In this document: piece after piece, positions 28,304 to 35,521 of the stretch
Numbering within the stretch: the stretch's first letter is position 1
Layout: every line of letters begins with the position of its first letter
Source: Salegentibacter salarius
GTDB lineage: Bacteria; Bacteroidota; Bacteroidia; Flavobacteriales; Flavobacteriaceae
DNA length: 64,000 nucleotides
Assembly (NCBI RefSeq): GCF_900168265.1
Contig: NZ_FVZF01000001.1
Span: 186,001 to 250,000, forward strand
Direction: 5' to 3'
Translations under genes and position numbers: made by a program
The notes under the pieces: generated by a model
Told to the model about the DNA's origin: nothing
Databases searched by the model: none
The model's input: the letters and a program-made list of their open reading frames with translations, nothing else

Positions 28304-28348
28304 TTTTGGTTTGCAACCAAAACTTCCCCTCTTTATCTAAAGAGGGGA
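28304..28348. repeat. Paired palindromes upstream of the DUF559 gene
   Basis: Two perfect hairpins in tandem: TTTTGGTT/AACCAAAA with a 3-base loop (28304-28322) and TCCCCTCTTT/AAAGAGGGGA with a 4-base loop (28325-28348). No T run follows, so they are not simple terminators. They begin 18 bases after the VWA stop and end 14 bases before the DUF559 start. Confidence 0.75.
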
Positions 28349-28361
28349 GCAATTAAAAAGT

Positions 28362-28736
28362 ATGATGCTGAAAAGACAACAAATTCATACGCGCAAGGAA
28401 TTAAAGGAATACCGTAAGTTCCTAAGAGAAAATATGACTTTGGCTGAAGCTTTTCTGTGGAATTTTTTAAAAGCTAAAAAGCTTGAAGGAAAGAGGTTTA
28501 CAAGACAACATAGCATAGGAAATTATATAGTAGATTTTTATTGTGCTTCAGAAAAATTAATAGTAGAGTTAGATGGTCAAGTACATTTAAACAGTACAAT
28601 AGAAGAAAAAGATTTAAAACGAACTAGATATTTAGAAAGTTTGGGGTTCAATGTTATTCGTTTTGAGAATAAAATGGTATTTGACTTTCTACCTACTGTT
28701 TTAAAAGAAATTAAAGATAATTTTAAAACCCCTTAA
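28362..28736 (+). CDS. DUF559 endonuclease-domain protein (Vsr/PD-(D/E)xK-like)
   Basis: A 124-residue protein of the DUF559 family, whose fold is that of very-short-patch-repair endonucleases. Family hallmarks are LAEAFLWNFLKAKKLEGKRF (residues 27-46), RQHSIGNYIVDFYC (48-61) and LIVELDGQVH (66-75); Asp58, Glu69 and Asp71 are the expected metal-binding residues. Biochemical roles of DUF559 proteins are largely unknown. It is inserted between the VWA and MoxR genes, which normally belong together, and is bounded on both sides by GC-rich palindromes. This suggests a small mobile or domesticated unit. The second methionine (28365) is an equal start choice. Confidence 0.85.
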   Translation: MMLKRQQIHTRKELKEYRKFLRENMTLAEAFLWNFLKAKKLEGKRFTRQHSIGNYIVDFYCASEKLIVELDGQVHLNSTIEEKDLKRTRYLESLGFNVIRFENKMVFDFLPTVLKEIKDNFKTP

Positions 28737-28737
28737 A

Positions 28738-28799
28738 GTTCCTCCCTTTTCAAAAGGGAGGTGGCTGAATTTCGATAGAAATTTAGACGGAGGGTTTAA
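28738..28799. repeat. Palindromic element downstream of the DUF559 gene
   Basis: Begins right after the DUF559 stop. It holds CTCCCTTTT/AAAAGGGAG with a one-base centre (28742-28760) and AATTTC/GAAATT around GATA (28768-28783), and ends in GGAGGGTTTAA, which can pair back to the CCTCCC or the AAACCCC at the gene's end. It lies 20 bases before the MoxR start. Confidence 0.75.
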
Positions 28800-28818
28800 T
28801 CAGAAATAAAAAACAAAC

Positions 28819-30282
28819 ATGAAAAAAGAAAATATAAATACACTGGGAGAACTTAAAAAATCCGGATATAAAAGTCGGGGTATTAAAGAAGAACTTAGGG
28901 AGAATTTAATTGAAAAGATTAAGAAAAATGAACCAACTTTTCCCGGGATTCACGGTTACGAAGACAGTGTGATTCCCGAACTGGAAAGAGCAATTTTATC
29001 CCGCCATAATATCAATTTACTTGGCTTAAGAGGTCAGGCAAAAACCAGGTTAGCTCGTTTAATGGTTAATCTGCTTGATGAGTATATGCCCGTGGTACAG
29101 GGATCAGAGATCAACGACGATCCTTTGAATCCTATTTCCCGATACGCTCGAGAGTTAGTGAAGGAGAAAGCAGATGAAACTCCAATAAGCTGGGTGCATA
29201 GAGAAGAACGATTTTTTGAAAAACTTGCCACACCAGATGTGACGGTGGCCGATCTAATTGGTGATGTAGATCCTATTAAAGCTGCAAACTTAAAATTAAG
29301 TTATGCCGATGATCGCGTAATTCATTTCGGGATGATTCCCCGTACAAATAGAAGTATTTTTGTAATTAACGAGCTACCAGATTTACAAGCAAGAATCCAG
29401 GTAGCCTTATTCAATATTCTTCAGGAAGGCGATATCCAAATCCGAGGATTTAAACTAAGATTACCATTAGACCTGCAGTTTGTATTTACTGCGAATCCTG
29501 AAGATTACACCAATAGAGGTAGTATTGTAACTCCGCTTAAAGACCGGATTGGGTCTCAAATTCTAACCCATTATCCAAATAGCATTGAAACTGCTAAAAT
29601 TATTACCGCGCAGGAGGCTAAACTTGATAAAAGACAAAGTGAACTGGTTTATGTTCCCGAACTGGCCAAAGATCTATTGGAACAAATTAGTTTTGAGGCA
29701 CGGGAAAGTGAATTCATAGATGAAAAAAGCGGGATAAGTGCAAGGCTAAGTATTACGGCTTATGAGAACCTGTTGAGTACTGCCGAAAGACGCTCATTGA
29801 AATCTGGAGATGAGGAAACCCTGTTGAGGTTTGGCGATTTTCTTGGGGTTGTACCTGCAATTACCGGGAAAGTAGAACTTGTATATGAGGGGGAAGAAGA
29901 AGGAGCGGCTAGTGTAGCTTTACAGTTAATTGGCGATGCGGTAAAAACTTTATTCCCGCAGTATTTTCCTAAGATTGAAAAGTTACAAAGACCAGACGAA
30001 ACCACACCTTATGACGATTTGGTAGAATGGTTTTTTGAACAAAGCGGTTTCGAATTACCCGATGATCTTTCAGATGCAGATTACAAGCAAAAACTAGATT
30101 CGGTAAAACCTTTGAATGACCTTATTAAAAAATACCATCCTGAAATTTCAGAAAAAGATTCTTACTTCTTAAAGGAGTTTTTGCTGTGGGCTCTGGTTGA
30201 ATTCAAAAAATTAAGTAAACATAGGTTTGCCAAAGGCGTTCAATTTAAAGATTTATACGGTAGTTATATAAGTGATCTTTAA
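28819..30282 (+). CDS. MoxR/ChlI-like AAA+ ATPase
   Basis: A 487-residue AAA+ protein of the magnesium chelatase I/MoxR group. Walker A is GLRGQAKTRLAR near residue 69 (the third glycine of GxxGxGK is Ala), Walker B is FVINELPDLQ near residue 178, and the sensor block is LQFVFTANPEDYTNRG near 219. The C-terminal 150 residues form an extension beyond the AAA+ core. It should work with the VWA protein encoded upstream; ATP hydrolysis in such pairs remodels a client protein or inserts a metal. A terminator follows. Confidence 0.9.
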   Translation: MKKENINTLGELKKSGYKSRGIKEELRENLIEKIKKNEPTFPGIHGYEDSVIPELERAILSRHNINLLGLRGQAKTRLARLMVNLLDEYMPVVQGSEINDDPLNPISRYARELVKEKADETPISWVHREERFFEKLATPDVTVADLIGDVDPIKAANLKLSYADDRVIHFGMIPRTNRSIFVINELPDLQARIQVALFNILQEGDIQIRGFKLRLPLDLQFVFTANPEDYTNRGSIVTPLKDRIGSQILTHYPNSIETAKIITAQEAKLDKRQSELVYVPELAKDLLEQISFEARESEFIDEKSGISARLSITAYENLLSTAERRSLKSGDEETLLRFGDFLGVVPAITGKVELVYEGEEEGAASVALQLIGDAVKTLFPQYFPKIEKLQRPDETTPYDDLVEWFFEQSGFELPDDLSDADYKQKLDSVKPLNDLIKKYHPEISEKDSYFLKEFLLWALVEFKKLSKHRFAKGVQFKDLYGSYISDL

Positions 30283-30309
30283 GTATTTAATAATTCAGTT
30301 CGAAAAATG

Positions 30310-30341
30310 CCCGATTATTTTAATGATCGGGTATTTTTTTT
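30310..30341 (+). terminator. Intrinsic terminator after the MoxR gene
   Basis: CCCGAT pairs with ATCGGG around a 10-base AT-rich loop, followed by a nearly pure run of eight T. It lies 28 bases after the MoxR stop and separates it from the threonine operon. Confidence 0.8.
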
Positions 30342-30390
30342 ATCCAATAAGAAGAAATTCATAATTCTTACCCCAAAGGCTCATTTTTGT

Positions 30391-30420
30391 TTGTAATACC
30401 TCTGAAAATATATACTTTTA
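30391..30420 (+). promoter_or_regulatory. Promoter of the threonine operon (TTG-N19-TAnnTTTA)
   Basis: TTG at 30391-30393, exactly 19 bases, then TACTTTTA at 30413-30420: this fits the Bacteroidota consensus TTG-N19-TAnnTTTG except for the last base. Transcription would begin near 30427, just before the leader ORF and about 185 bases before thrA. Confidence 0.65.
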
Positions 30421-30440
30421 TTACCAGAATAATGTCAAAA

Positions 30441-30542
30441 ATGAAGATTACAAAAAACACTAATTTCCACACTTCAACAAGCGTTCTTGGCTTGGGCATT
30501 TTTGGCATGACTATTATTCGTATTACCCCTTTTGGGGTATAA
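30441..30542 (+). CDS. Probable threonine/isoleucine leader peptide of the thr operon
   Basis: A 33-codon ORF (an ATG at 30432 in the same frame adds three codons) directly after the predicted thr promoter and 69 bases before thrA. It holds six Thr and five Ile codons, ending with MTIIRITPFGV. Thr and Ile are the end products of this pathway, which is the classical design of translation-coupled attenuation known from the thrL leader of enterobacteria. A 6-bp hairpin (TACCCC/GGGGTA) overlaps its last codons. The ORF is too short for coding statistics, and I do not see a convincing U-run terminator, so the mechanism is an inference. Confidence 0.5.
   Translation: MKITKNTNFHTSTSVLGLGIFGMTIIRITPFGV
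30524..30539 (+). promoter_or_regulatory. Hairpin at the end of the thr leader ORF
   Basis: TACCCC-TTTT-GGGGTA, a perfect 6-bp stem overlapping the last leader codons. It may be one arm of an attenuator. The next T run (30571-30576) is 30 bases further on and is not attached to an obvious stem. Confidence 0.4.
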
Positions 30543-30611
30543 TTCTACATAGCGCTTCTGTACACACCTGTTTTTTAAAACACAATCATTCTAATTTAAC
30601 CATTTTGACTT

Positions 30612-33059
30612 ATGAAAGTCCTAAAATTCGGAGGTACCTCTTTGGCATCTCCAGAACGAATAAAACTCGTAGCAAAAACTGTTCAAAAACATTTAAAAGA
30701 AGATAAAACCCTGGTTGTTTTTTCAGCTTTTGGTGGGGTGACAAATGATTTGCTGAAAATGGCAGATCTGGCTTCAAAAGAAGACCTTGCCTATAAAGAA
30801 TTGCTCGTAAAAAACGAAAAACGCCACCTGGAAGCAGTAAAAGAATTAATTCCCGTACAGGCACAAAGCAGTATTTTAAGCAAGGTTAAAACCGAGCTTA
30901 ATAGGCTGGAAACTTTGTACGAAGGAGTTTACCTGCTGAACGAGCTTTCTAATAAAACCCGACACGTAGTTTCAGGATTTGGGGAAGTTTTGTCTTCATT
31001 AATTATTGCGGAATATTTTAAAAATCTTGGCGTAAATTCTCAATATGTTGATTCCCGAGAATTGATTGTTTGTAAAAATACCAACGAAAAAGTTCAGGTC
31101 AATTATCAATTAACCAATGCTCATATTGAGAAGTATTTTGCCGAAAAAGATGCCTCTTTGTTTATCGCTCCCGGGTTTGTTTCTAGAAATGAACAAGGCG
31201 TTCCCAGTACGCTAGGGCGGGGCGGTTCAGATTTTACTGCAGCCTTGTATGGTGCCGCTTTAGATGTGAAAGAAGTACTGATCTACACAGATGTGAATGG
31301 AATGTATACAGCAAATCCGCAAATTGTACCGCACGCTTATCCGCTAAAGGACATTTCTTACCAGGAAGCAATGGAATTATCTCATTTTGGAGCCAAAGTG
31401 CTTTATCCGCCTACTTTACAGCCTTTACTGGATAAACAAATTAGTATTCGTATTAAAAATACCTTTAAACCCGATGAAGATGGAACCTTAATTTCCAGGT
31501 CTTCCGAAAAGAATTTTCGCTGGGTTACAGGAATCACCCATATAGATTCTATAAAGTTGCTGAATATTGAAGGCAGTGGAATGGTTGGTATCCCGGGTTT
31601 TTCCAAGCGCTTTTTTGAGGTGCTTTTTCTGGAGAATATCAACGTGGTATTGATTACCCAGGCGTCTTCAGAACATAGTATTTGTATCGCGGTAAAGGAT
31701 GATGAAGCAGAGCTGGCCAAAGAAGCTTTAGATGAAGCTTTTGAGGTTGAAATTCAGTATAAAAAGATTAAACCGGTAGAAATTGAAGAAAATGTAGCCA
31801 TTGTTGCGCTGGTTGGGGATAGGATGAAAAGTCATCACGGTTTAAGCGGAAAAATGTTTAGTGCATTAGGAAATAATAACATTAATATTCGTGCAATAGC
31901 ACAGGGTTCTTCAGAGCGGAATATTTCAGCGGTTATCGCGAAAAAGGATGTGAAAAAAGCACTGAATACTTTACACGAACAATTCTTTGAAGTGCCATCT
32001 AAAGAATTAAACCTGTTTATTACAGGAGTTGGAAATGTGGGAAGTAAGCTATTGAATCAATTAAAAAAGCAGGAGAAATTTCTACTGGAAAATTTAAGGT
32101 TAAAAGTTCGCGTACATGGGCTTTCAAATTCGAGAAAAATGCTTTTTGATGAAAATGGAATTGATCTGCAAAATTGGGAAAAAGCACTCGAAAAAGGAGA
32201 GAAAGCCGACAAAGCTGAATTCTTTAAAAAAGTGGATTCCTTTAACCTGCGAAATAGCATTTTTGTAGATAACACGGCGAGTGCAGAAATTTCTGCCTGG
32301 TATAAAGAATATTTAGCGAATTCGGTTTCTGTGGTGACCTGTAACAAAATTGCCTGTGCAGATAGTTTTGAAAATTACCAGGAACTGCAAAACCTGGCCC
32401 GTGAATATGGAGCTTCATTTCTATATGAAACTAACGTTGGAGCCGGTTTACCAATTATAGATACTCTTAAAAATCTCGTGGCTTCCGGAGATAGAATTAC
32501 CAAGATACAGGCGGTGCTTTCAGGAAGTTTAAACTTTGTTTTTAACACGTATAAAGCGGAAGAGCCTTTCTATAAAACCGTAGAAAAGGCAATGGAAGAA
32601 GGCTATACAGAACCCGATCCAAAAATAGATTTAAGTGGAGTAGATGTAGCTCGAAAAATTCTAATCCTGGCGCGGGAAAGTGGTCAAAAGATGGAATTAG
32701 AAGATATTGAAAGTGAAGATTTCCTATCGGAAGAAAGTTTAGCGACTACCAATAATGAAGACTTTTTTGAATTATTGAAGAAAGATGAACCAAAATTTCA
32801 GGAAATATATAGGTCTGCTGAAGAAAAAGGCGAACAACTTAAATACGTTGCACAATTGGAAAATGGGAAAGCTGTGGTTGGTTTACAATCGGTAGATGCT
32901 CAACATCCGTTTTATAATTTAAGCGGTAGCGATAATATTGTATTATTTTTCACCGAACGTTATCCCGAGCAACCTTTAATTGTAAAAGGCGCCGGTGCCG
33001 GAGCTGAGGTTACTGCTTCAGGAATTTTTGCCGATGTGATAAGAATAGGAAAAAAATAG
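30612..33059 (+). CDS. thrA: Bifunctional aspartate kinase / homoserine dehydrogenase I
   Basis: An 815-residue fused enzyme, the normal length. The aspartokinase domain (1 to about 290) begins KVLKFGGTSLASPERI and has GRGGSDFTAALYGAAL. Two ACT regulatory units follow (about 310-455), where allosteric feedback by threonine would act. The homoserine dehydrogenase domain starts at LFITGVGNVGSKLLNQL near residue 463, with YETNVGAGLPIIDTLKNL and GSLNFVFNTY for substrate binding. It commits aspartate to threonine, and through homoserine to methionine and isoleucine. It is first in thrABC, with thrB 3 bases downstream. Confidence 0.97.
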   Translation: MKVLKFGGTSLASPERIKLVAKTVQKHLKEDKTLVVFSAFGGVTNDLLKMADLASKEDLAYKELLVKNEKRHLEAVKELIPVQAQSSILSKVKTELNRLETLYEGVYLLNELSNKTRHVVSGFGEVLSSLIIAEYFKNLGVNSQYVDSRELIVCKNTNEKVQVNYQLTNAHIEKYFAEKDASLFIAPGFVSRNEQGVPSTLGRGGSDFTAALYGAALDVKEVLIYTDVNGMYTANPQIVPHAYPLKDISYQEAMELSHFGAKVLYPPTLQPLLDKQISIRIKNTFKPDEDGTLISRSSEKNFRWVTGITHIDSIKLLNIEGSGMVGIPGFSKRFFEVLFLENINVVLITQASSEHSICIAVKDDEAELAKEALDEAFEVEIQYKKIKPVEIEENVAIVALVGDRMKSHHGLSGKMFSALGNNNINIRAIAQGSSERNISAVIAKKDVKKALNTLHEQFFEVPSKELNLFITGVGNVGSKLLNQLKKQEKFLLENLRLKVRVHGLSNSRKMLFDENGIDLQNWEKALEKGEKADKAEFFKKVDSFNLRNSIFVDNTASAEISAWYKEYLANSVSVVTCNKIACADSFENYQELQNLAREYGASFLYETNVGAGLPIIDTLKNLVASGDRITKIQAVLSGSLNFVFNTYKAEEPFYKTVEKAMEEGYTEPDPKIDLSGVDVARKILILARESGQKMELEDIESEDFLSEESLATTNNEDFFELLKKDEPKFQEIYRSAEEKGEQLKYVAQLENGKAVVGLQSVDAQHPFYNLSGSDNIVLFFTERYPEQPLIVKGAGAGAEVTASGIFADVIRIGKK

Positions 33060-33062
33060 GCT

Positions 33063-33986
33063 ATGGATAGAATAAAACTTTTTGCGCCGGCTACCGTGGC
33101 CAACCTTTCCTGCGGCTTTGATGTTCTTGGTTGTTGTTTAGATGGAGTTGGAGACGAGATGATTATTTCTAAGAATTCAGAACAGAAATTAAGAATCACC
33201 AAAATTACCGGTCAGGATTTGCCTTTAGAAGTTAATGCAAATGTAGCCGGTGTTTCGGCAAAAGCTCTATTAACTGAATTGGGCGAAAAGCAGGGTTTCG
33301 ATATAGAAATAAAAAAGAATATTAAAGCCGGCAGTGGCATCGGTAGTAGTGCAGCCAGCGCTACAGGAGCCGTATTCGGTATTAATAAATTACTCGGGGA
33401 ACCTTTTTCCACAAATGAGTTGATAAAATTCGCCATGGAAGGAGAACGCCTTGCCAGCGGAAATGCTCACGCCGATAATGTAGCACCGGCTTTGTTGGGT
33501 GGTTTTAGTCTTGTAAAGAGCTACGAACCTTTGGAAATAATAAGTTTACCAAGTTTGCCGAAATTACGAATGTTGATATTACACCCTCTAATTGAGCTTA
33601 AAACCAGAGATTCTCGTTCTATCATCAAGCAGAATGTGGAATTAAAAAAAGCCATTAGTCAATGGGGAAACCTGGCAGCCCTGGTAAGTGCGCTTTATAC
33701 TCAGGATTATGATTTATTAGGTAGAAGTTTGAAAGATGAAATTATAGAACCTGTGCGTTCCATTTTAATTCCCTATTTCGATGATCTGAAAGCCTTAGCC
33801 TCAGCAAACGGGGCTCTGGGTTTTGGTATTTCCGGTTCGGGACCTTCGGTTTTTGCTTTGTGTAAAGGAGATATTGTAGCTGAAAAAGTAAAAGCCGAAT
33901 TCCAGGAGTTTTATCAGGATAAAAATATAGATTTCGATCTTCATTTATCGAAAATCAATCCGGAAGGAATAAAAATAATCAACTAA
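33063..33986 (+). CDS. thrB: Homoserine kinase
   Basis: A 307-residue GHMP-family kinase that phosphorylates homoserine to O-phosphohomoserine. The phosphate-binding loop GSGIGSSAASATGAVFG lies near residue 91; FAPATVANLSCGFDVLG at the N-terminus and GISGSGPSVFALCKG near 258 are the other family motifs. It starts 3 bases after thrA, so the two are translated together. Just under 100 bases separate it from thrC, containing a short coding-like remnant. Confidence 0.97.
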   Translation: MDRIKLFAPATVANLSCGFDVLGCCLDGVGDEMIISKNSEQKLRITKITGQDLPLEVNANVAGVSAKALLTELGEKQGFDIEIKKNIKAGSGIGSSAASATGAVFGINKLLGEPFSTNELIKFAMEGERLASGNAHADNVAPALLGGFSLVKSYEPLEIISLPSLPKLRMLILHPLIELKTRDSRSIIKQNVELKKAISQWGNLAALVSALYTQDYDLLGRSLKDEIIEPVRSILIPYFDDLKALASANGALGFGISGSGPSVFALCKGDIVAEKVKAEFQEFYQDKNIDFDLHLSKINPEGIKIIN

Positions 33987-33989
33987 TGA

Positions 33990-34088
33990 AACCAGCATGA
34001 TGCTGGACGCAAAAATGGTAAACCACAGGGATATGATTGGAATCCCGAAGCTAATTCCTCGAACTGGGGAGAAATTTTAAACAAATGA
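33990..34088 (+). other. Short coding-like remnant between thrB and thrC
   Basis: A stop-free stretch of 32 codons running into a TGA that overlaps the thrC start. It reads NGKPQGYDWNPEANSSNW near its end, a natural-looking composition with good codon use, but it has no start codon. It could be the tail of a deleted or degraded gene. I recognise no family. Confidence 0.25.
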
Positions 34089-35380
34089 AATACAGAAGTT
34101 TAAACGATAAAAATCATAAAGTTTCCTTTGAAGATGCGGTCGTTAGGGGGCTTGCTCCCGGAAAAGCTCTCTACTTTCCTGAAGAAATTCCTAAGCTCTC
34201 CCAGGATTTTTTCCAAAACCTGGATAAATATTCAAAAGAGGAAATCGCTTTTGAAGCTATAAAGGCTTTTGTGGGTGATGAAATTGAAAAAAATGGCCTG
34301 CAGGAAATTCTTAAAAAGACATTAGATTTTGAATTTCCGGTAGTACCAATTTCAGAAAATACTGGAACCCTGGAGCTCTTTCATGGTCCTACCTTGGCCT
34401 TTAAGGATGTTGGCGCCGGATTTATGGCAGGATGTCTTGGACATTTTGTAAAAAAAGGGAATCTGGGGAAAATTACCGTATTGGTAGCTACTTCTGGTGA
34501 TACCGGCGGGGCGGTTGCAAATGGGTTTCTAGGAGTTGAAGGGATAGATGTGGTGATCTTATATCCTAAAGGAAAAGTGAGTGAAATTCAGGAAAAACAA
34601 CTTACTACTTTAGGACAAAATATCACAGCATTGGAAGTAAATGGTAATTTTGATGATTGCCAGGATATGGTTAAAAAAGCGTTTTCTGATTCAGAAATAA
34701 GTGAGAAACGCCAACTGACCTCTGCAAACTCTATAAATGTAGCACGTTGGTTACCGCAAATGTTTTACTATTTTTTCGCTTATAAGCAATTAGCTGAAAA
34801 GAAGGAAAAACTTGCATTTTCGGTGCCTAGTGGAAACTTTGGTAATATTTGCGCCGGGATGCTGGCCAAGAAAATGGGATTGCCAATAGATCACTTTATT
34901 GCTTCGAATAACGATAATAATGTGGTGACCCGCTATTTGAAATCTAAGAAATACACGCCAAAACCAAGCGTACAAACTATCTCTAACGCCATGGATGTTG
35001 GGAATCCAAGTAATTTTGTTCGGATTCTGGAATTGTTTGACAATGAATTTAATTCGCTGTCACAGCAACTTTCATCTTTTAGTTATTCTGATGATAAAAC
35101 ACGAAAAGCTATAAAAGAGGTAAAGGATAAATACAATTATGTCATGGATCCTCACGGCGCAGTTGGATATTTGGGACTCCAGGAGTTTTTAGCTGAAAAC
35201 CCTGAATACTACGGAACGTTTTTAGAAACAGCACATCCGGTAAAATTCCTGGAAACTGTGGAAGAAGTGATAGGAGAGAAGGTCGAAATTCCGGCTTCAA
35301 TAAAGGAAGCGATGAATAAAGAAAAAAAATCCTTCGAAATTTCAGATTATGCTGAATTGAAGGATTTTTTGGTGCAGTAA
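34085..35380 (+). CDS. thrC: Threonine synthase
   Basis: A 431-residue PLP enzyme turning O-phosphohomoserine into threonine. The N-terminal YRSLNDKNHKVSFEDAVVRG block is typical of the bacterial class. The PLP lysine is in GPTLAFKDVGAGFM near residue 103, with VATSGDTGGAVANGF for phosphate binding near 137 and SANSINVARWLPQM near residue 218. It completes thrABC. The gene is followed by a palindromic repeat region before a convergent peptidase gene. Confidence 0.97.
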   Translation: MKYRSLNDKNHKVSFEDAVVRGLAPGKALYFPEEIPKLSQDFFQNLDKYSKEEIAFEAIKAFVGDEIEKNGLQEILKKTLDFEFPVVPISENTGTLELFHGPTLAFKDVGAGFMAGCLGHFVKKGNLGKITVLVATSGDTGGAVANGFLGVEGIDVVILYPKGKVSEIQEKQLTTLGQNITALEVNGNFDDCQDMVKKAFSDSEISEKRQLTSANSINVARWLPQMFYYFFAYKQLAEKKEKLAFSVPSGNFGNICAGMLAKKMGLPIDHFIASNNDNNVVTRYLKSKKYTPKPSVQTISNAMDVGNPSNFVRILELFDNEFNSLSQQLSSFSYSDDKTRKAIKEVKDKYNYVMDPHGAVGYLGLQEFLAENPEYYGTFLETAHPVKFLETVEEVIGEKVEIPASIKEAMNKEKKSFEISDYAELKDFLVQ

Positions 35381-35390
35381 TTTAGAAAGA

Positions 35391-35517
35391 AAATATTTGG
35401 GAAGGATTGTTCTTCTAACGTCACCCTGAACTCGTTTCAGGGTCTAATATCTACTTCAACTTAGATTCTGAAATAAATTCAGAATGACGAAATTTATATA
35501 ATCCTTCCCAAACATTT
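35391..35517. repeat. Long inverted repeat enclosing a REP-like element
   Basis: TTTGGGAAGGATT at 35396-35408 pairs perfectly with AATCCTTCCCAAA at 35500-35512; allowing one mismatch the arms extend to about 18 bases (35391-35408 with 35500-35517). They look like the two arms of a two-way terminator between the convergent thrC and peptidase genes, but the loop has been filled by the REP-like element at 35419-35489. Confidence 0.75.
35419..35489. repeat. REP-like palindromic element, copy 2
   Basis: Same design as the element at 18120-18201: outer CGTCA/TGACG, inner TCTAA/TTAGA, first hairpin CCCTGAA/TTCAGGG, second hairpin ATTCTGAA/TTCAGAAT. The central spacer is shorter (13 bases). The second hairpin has changed from ATGCTGAA to ATTCTGAA on one side and matchingly on the other, so pairing has been kept. 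Confidence 0.85.
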
Positions 35518-35521
35518 AAAA

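Noticed and set aside
28304-28348. Tandem palindromes as a CRISPR-like array
   Set aside because: There are only two different hairpins, with no repeated unit and no spacers.
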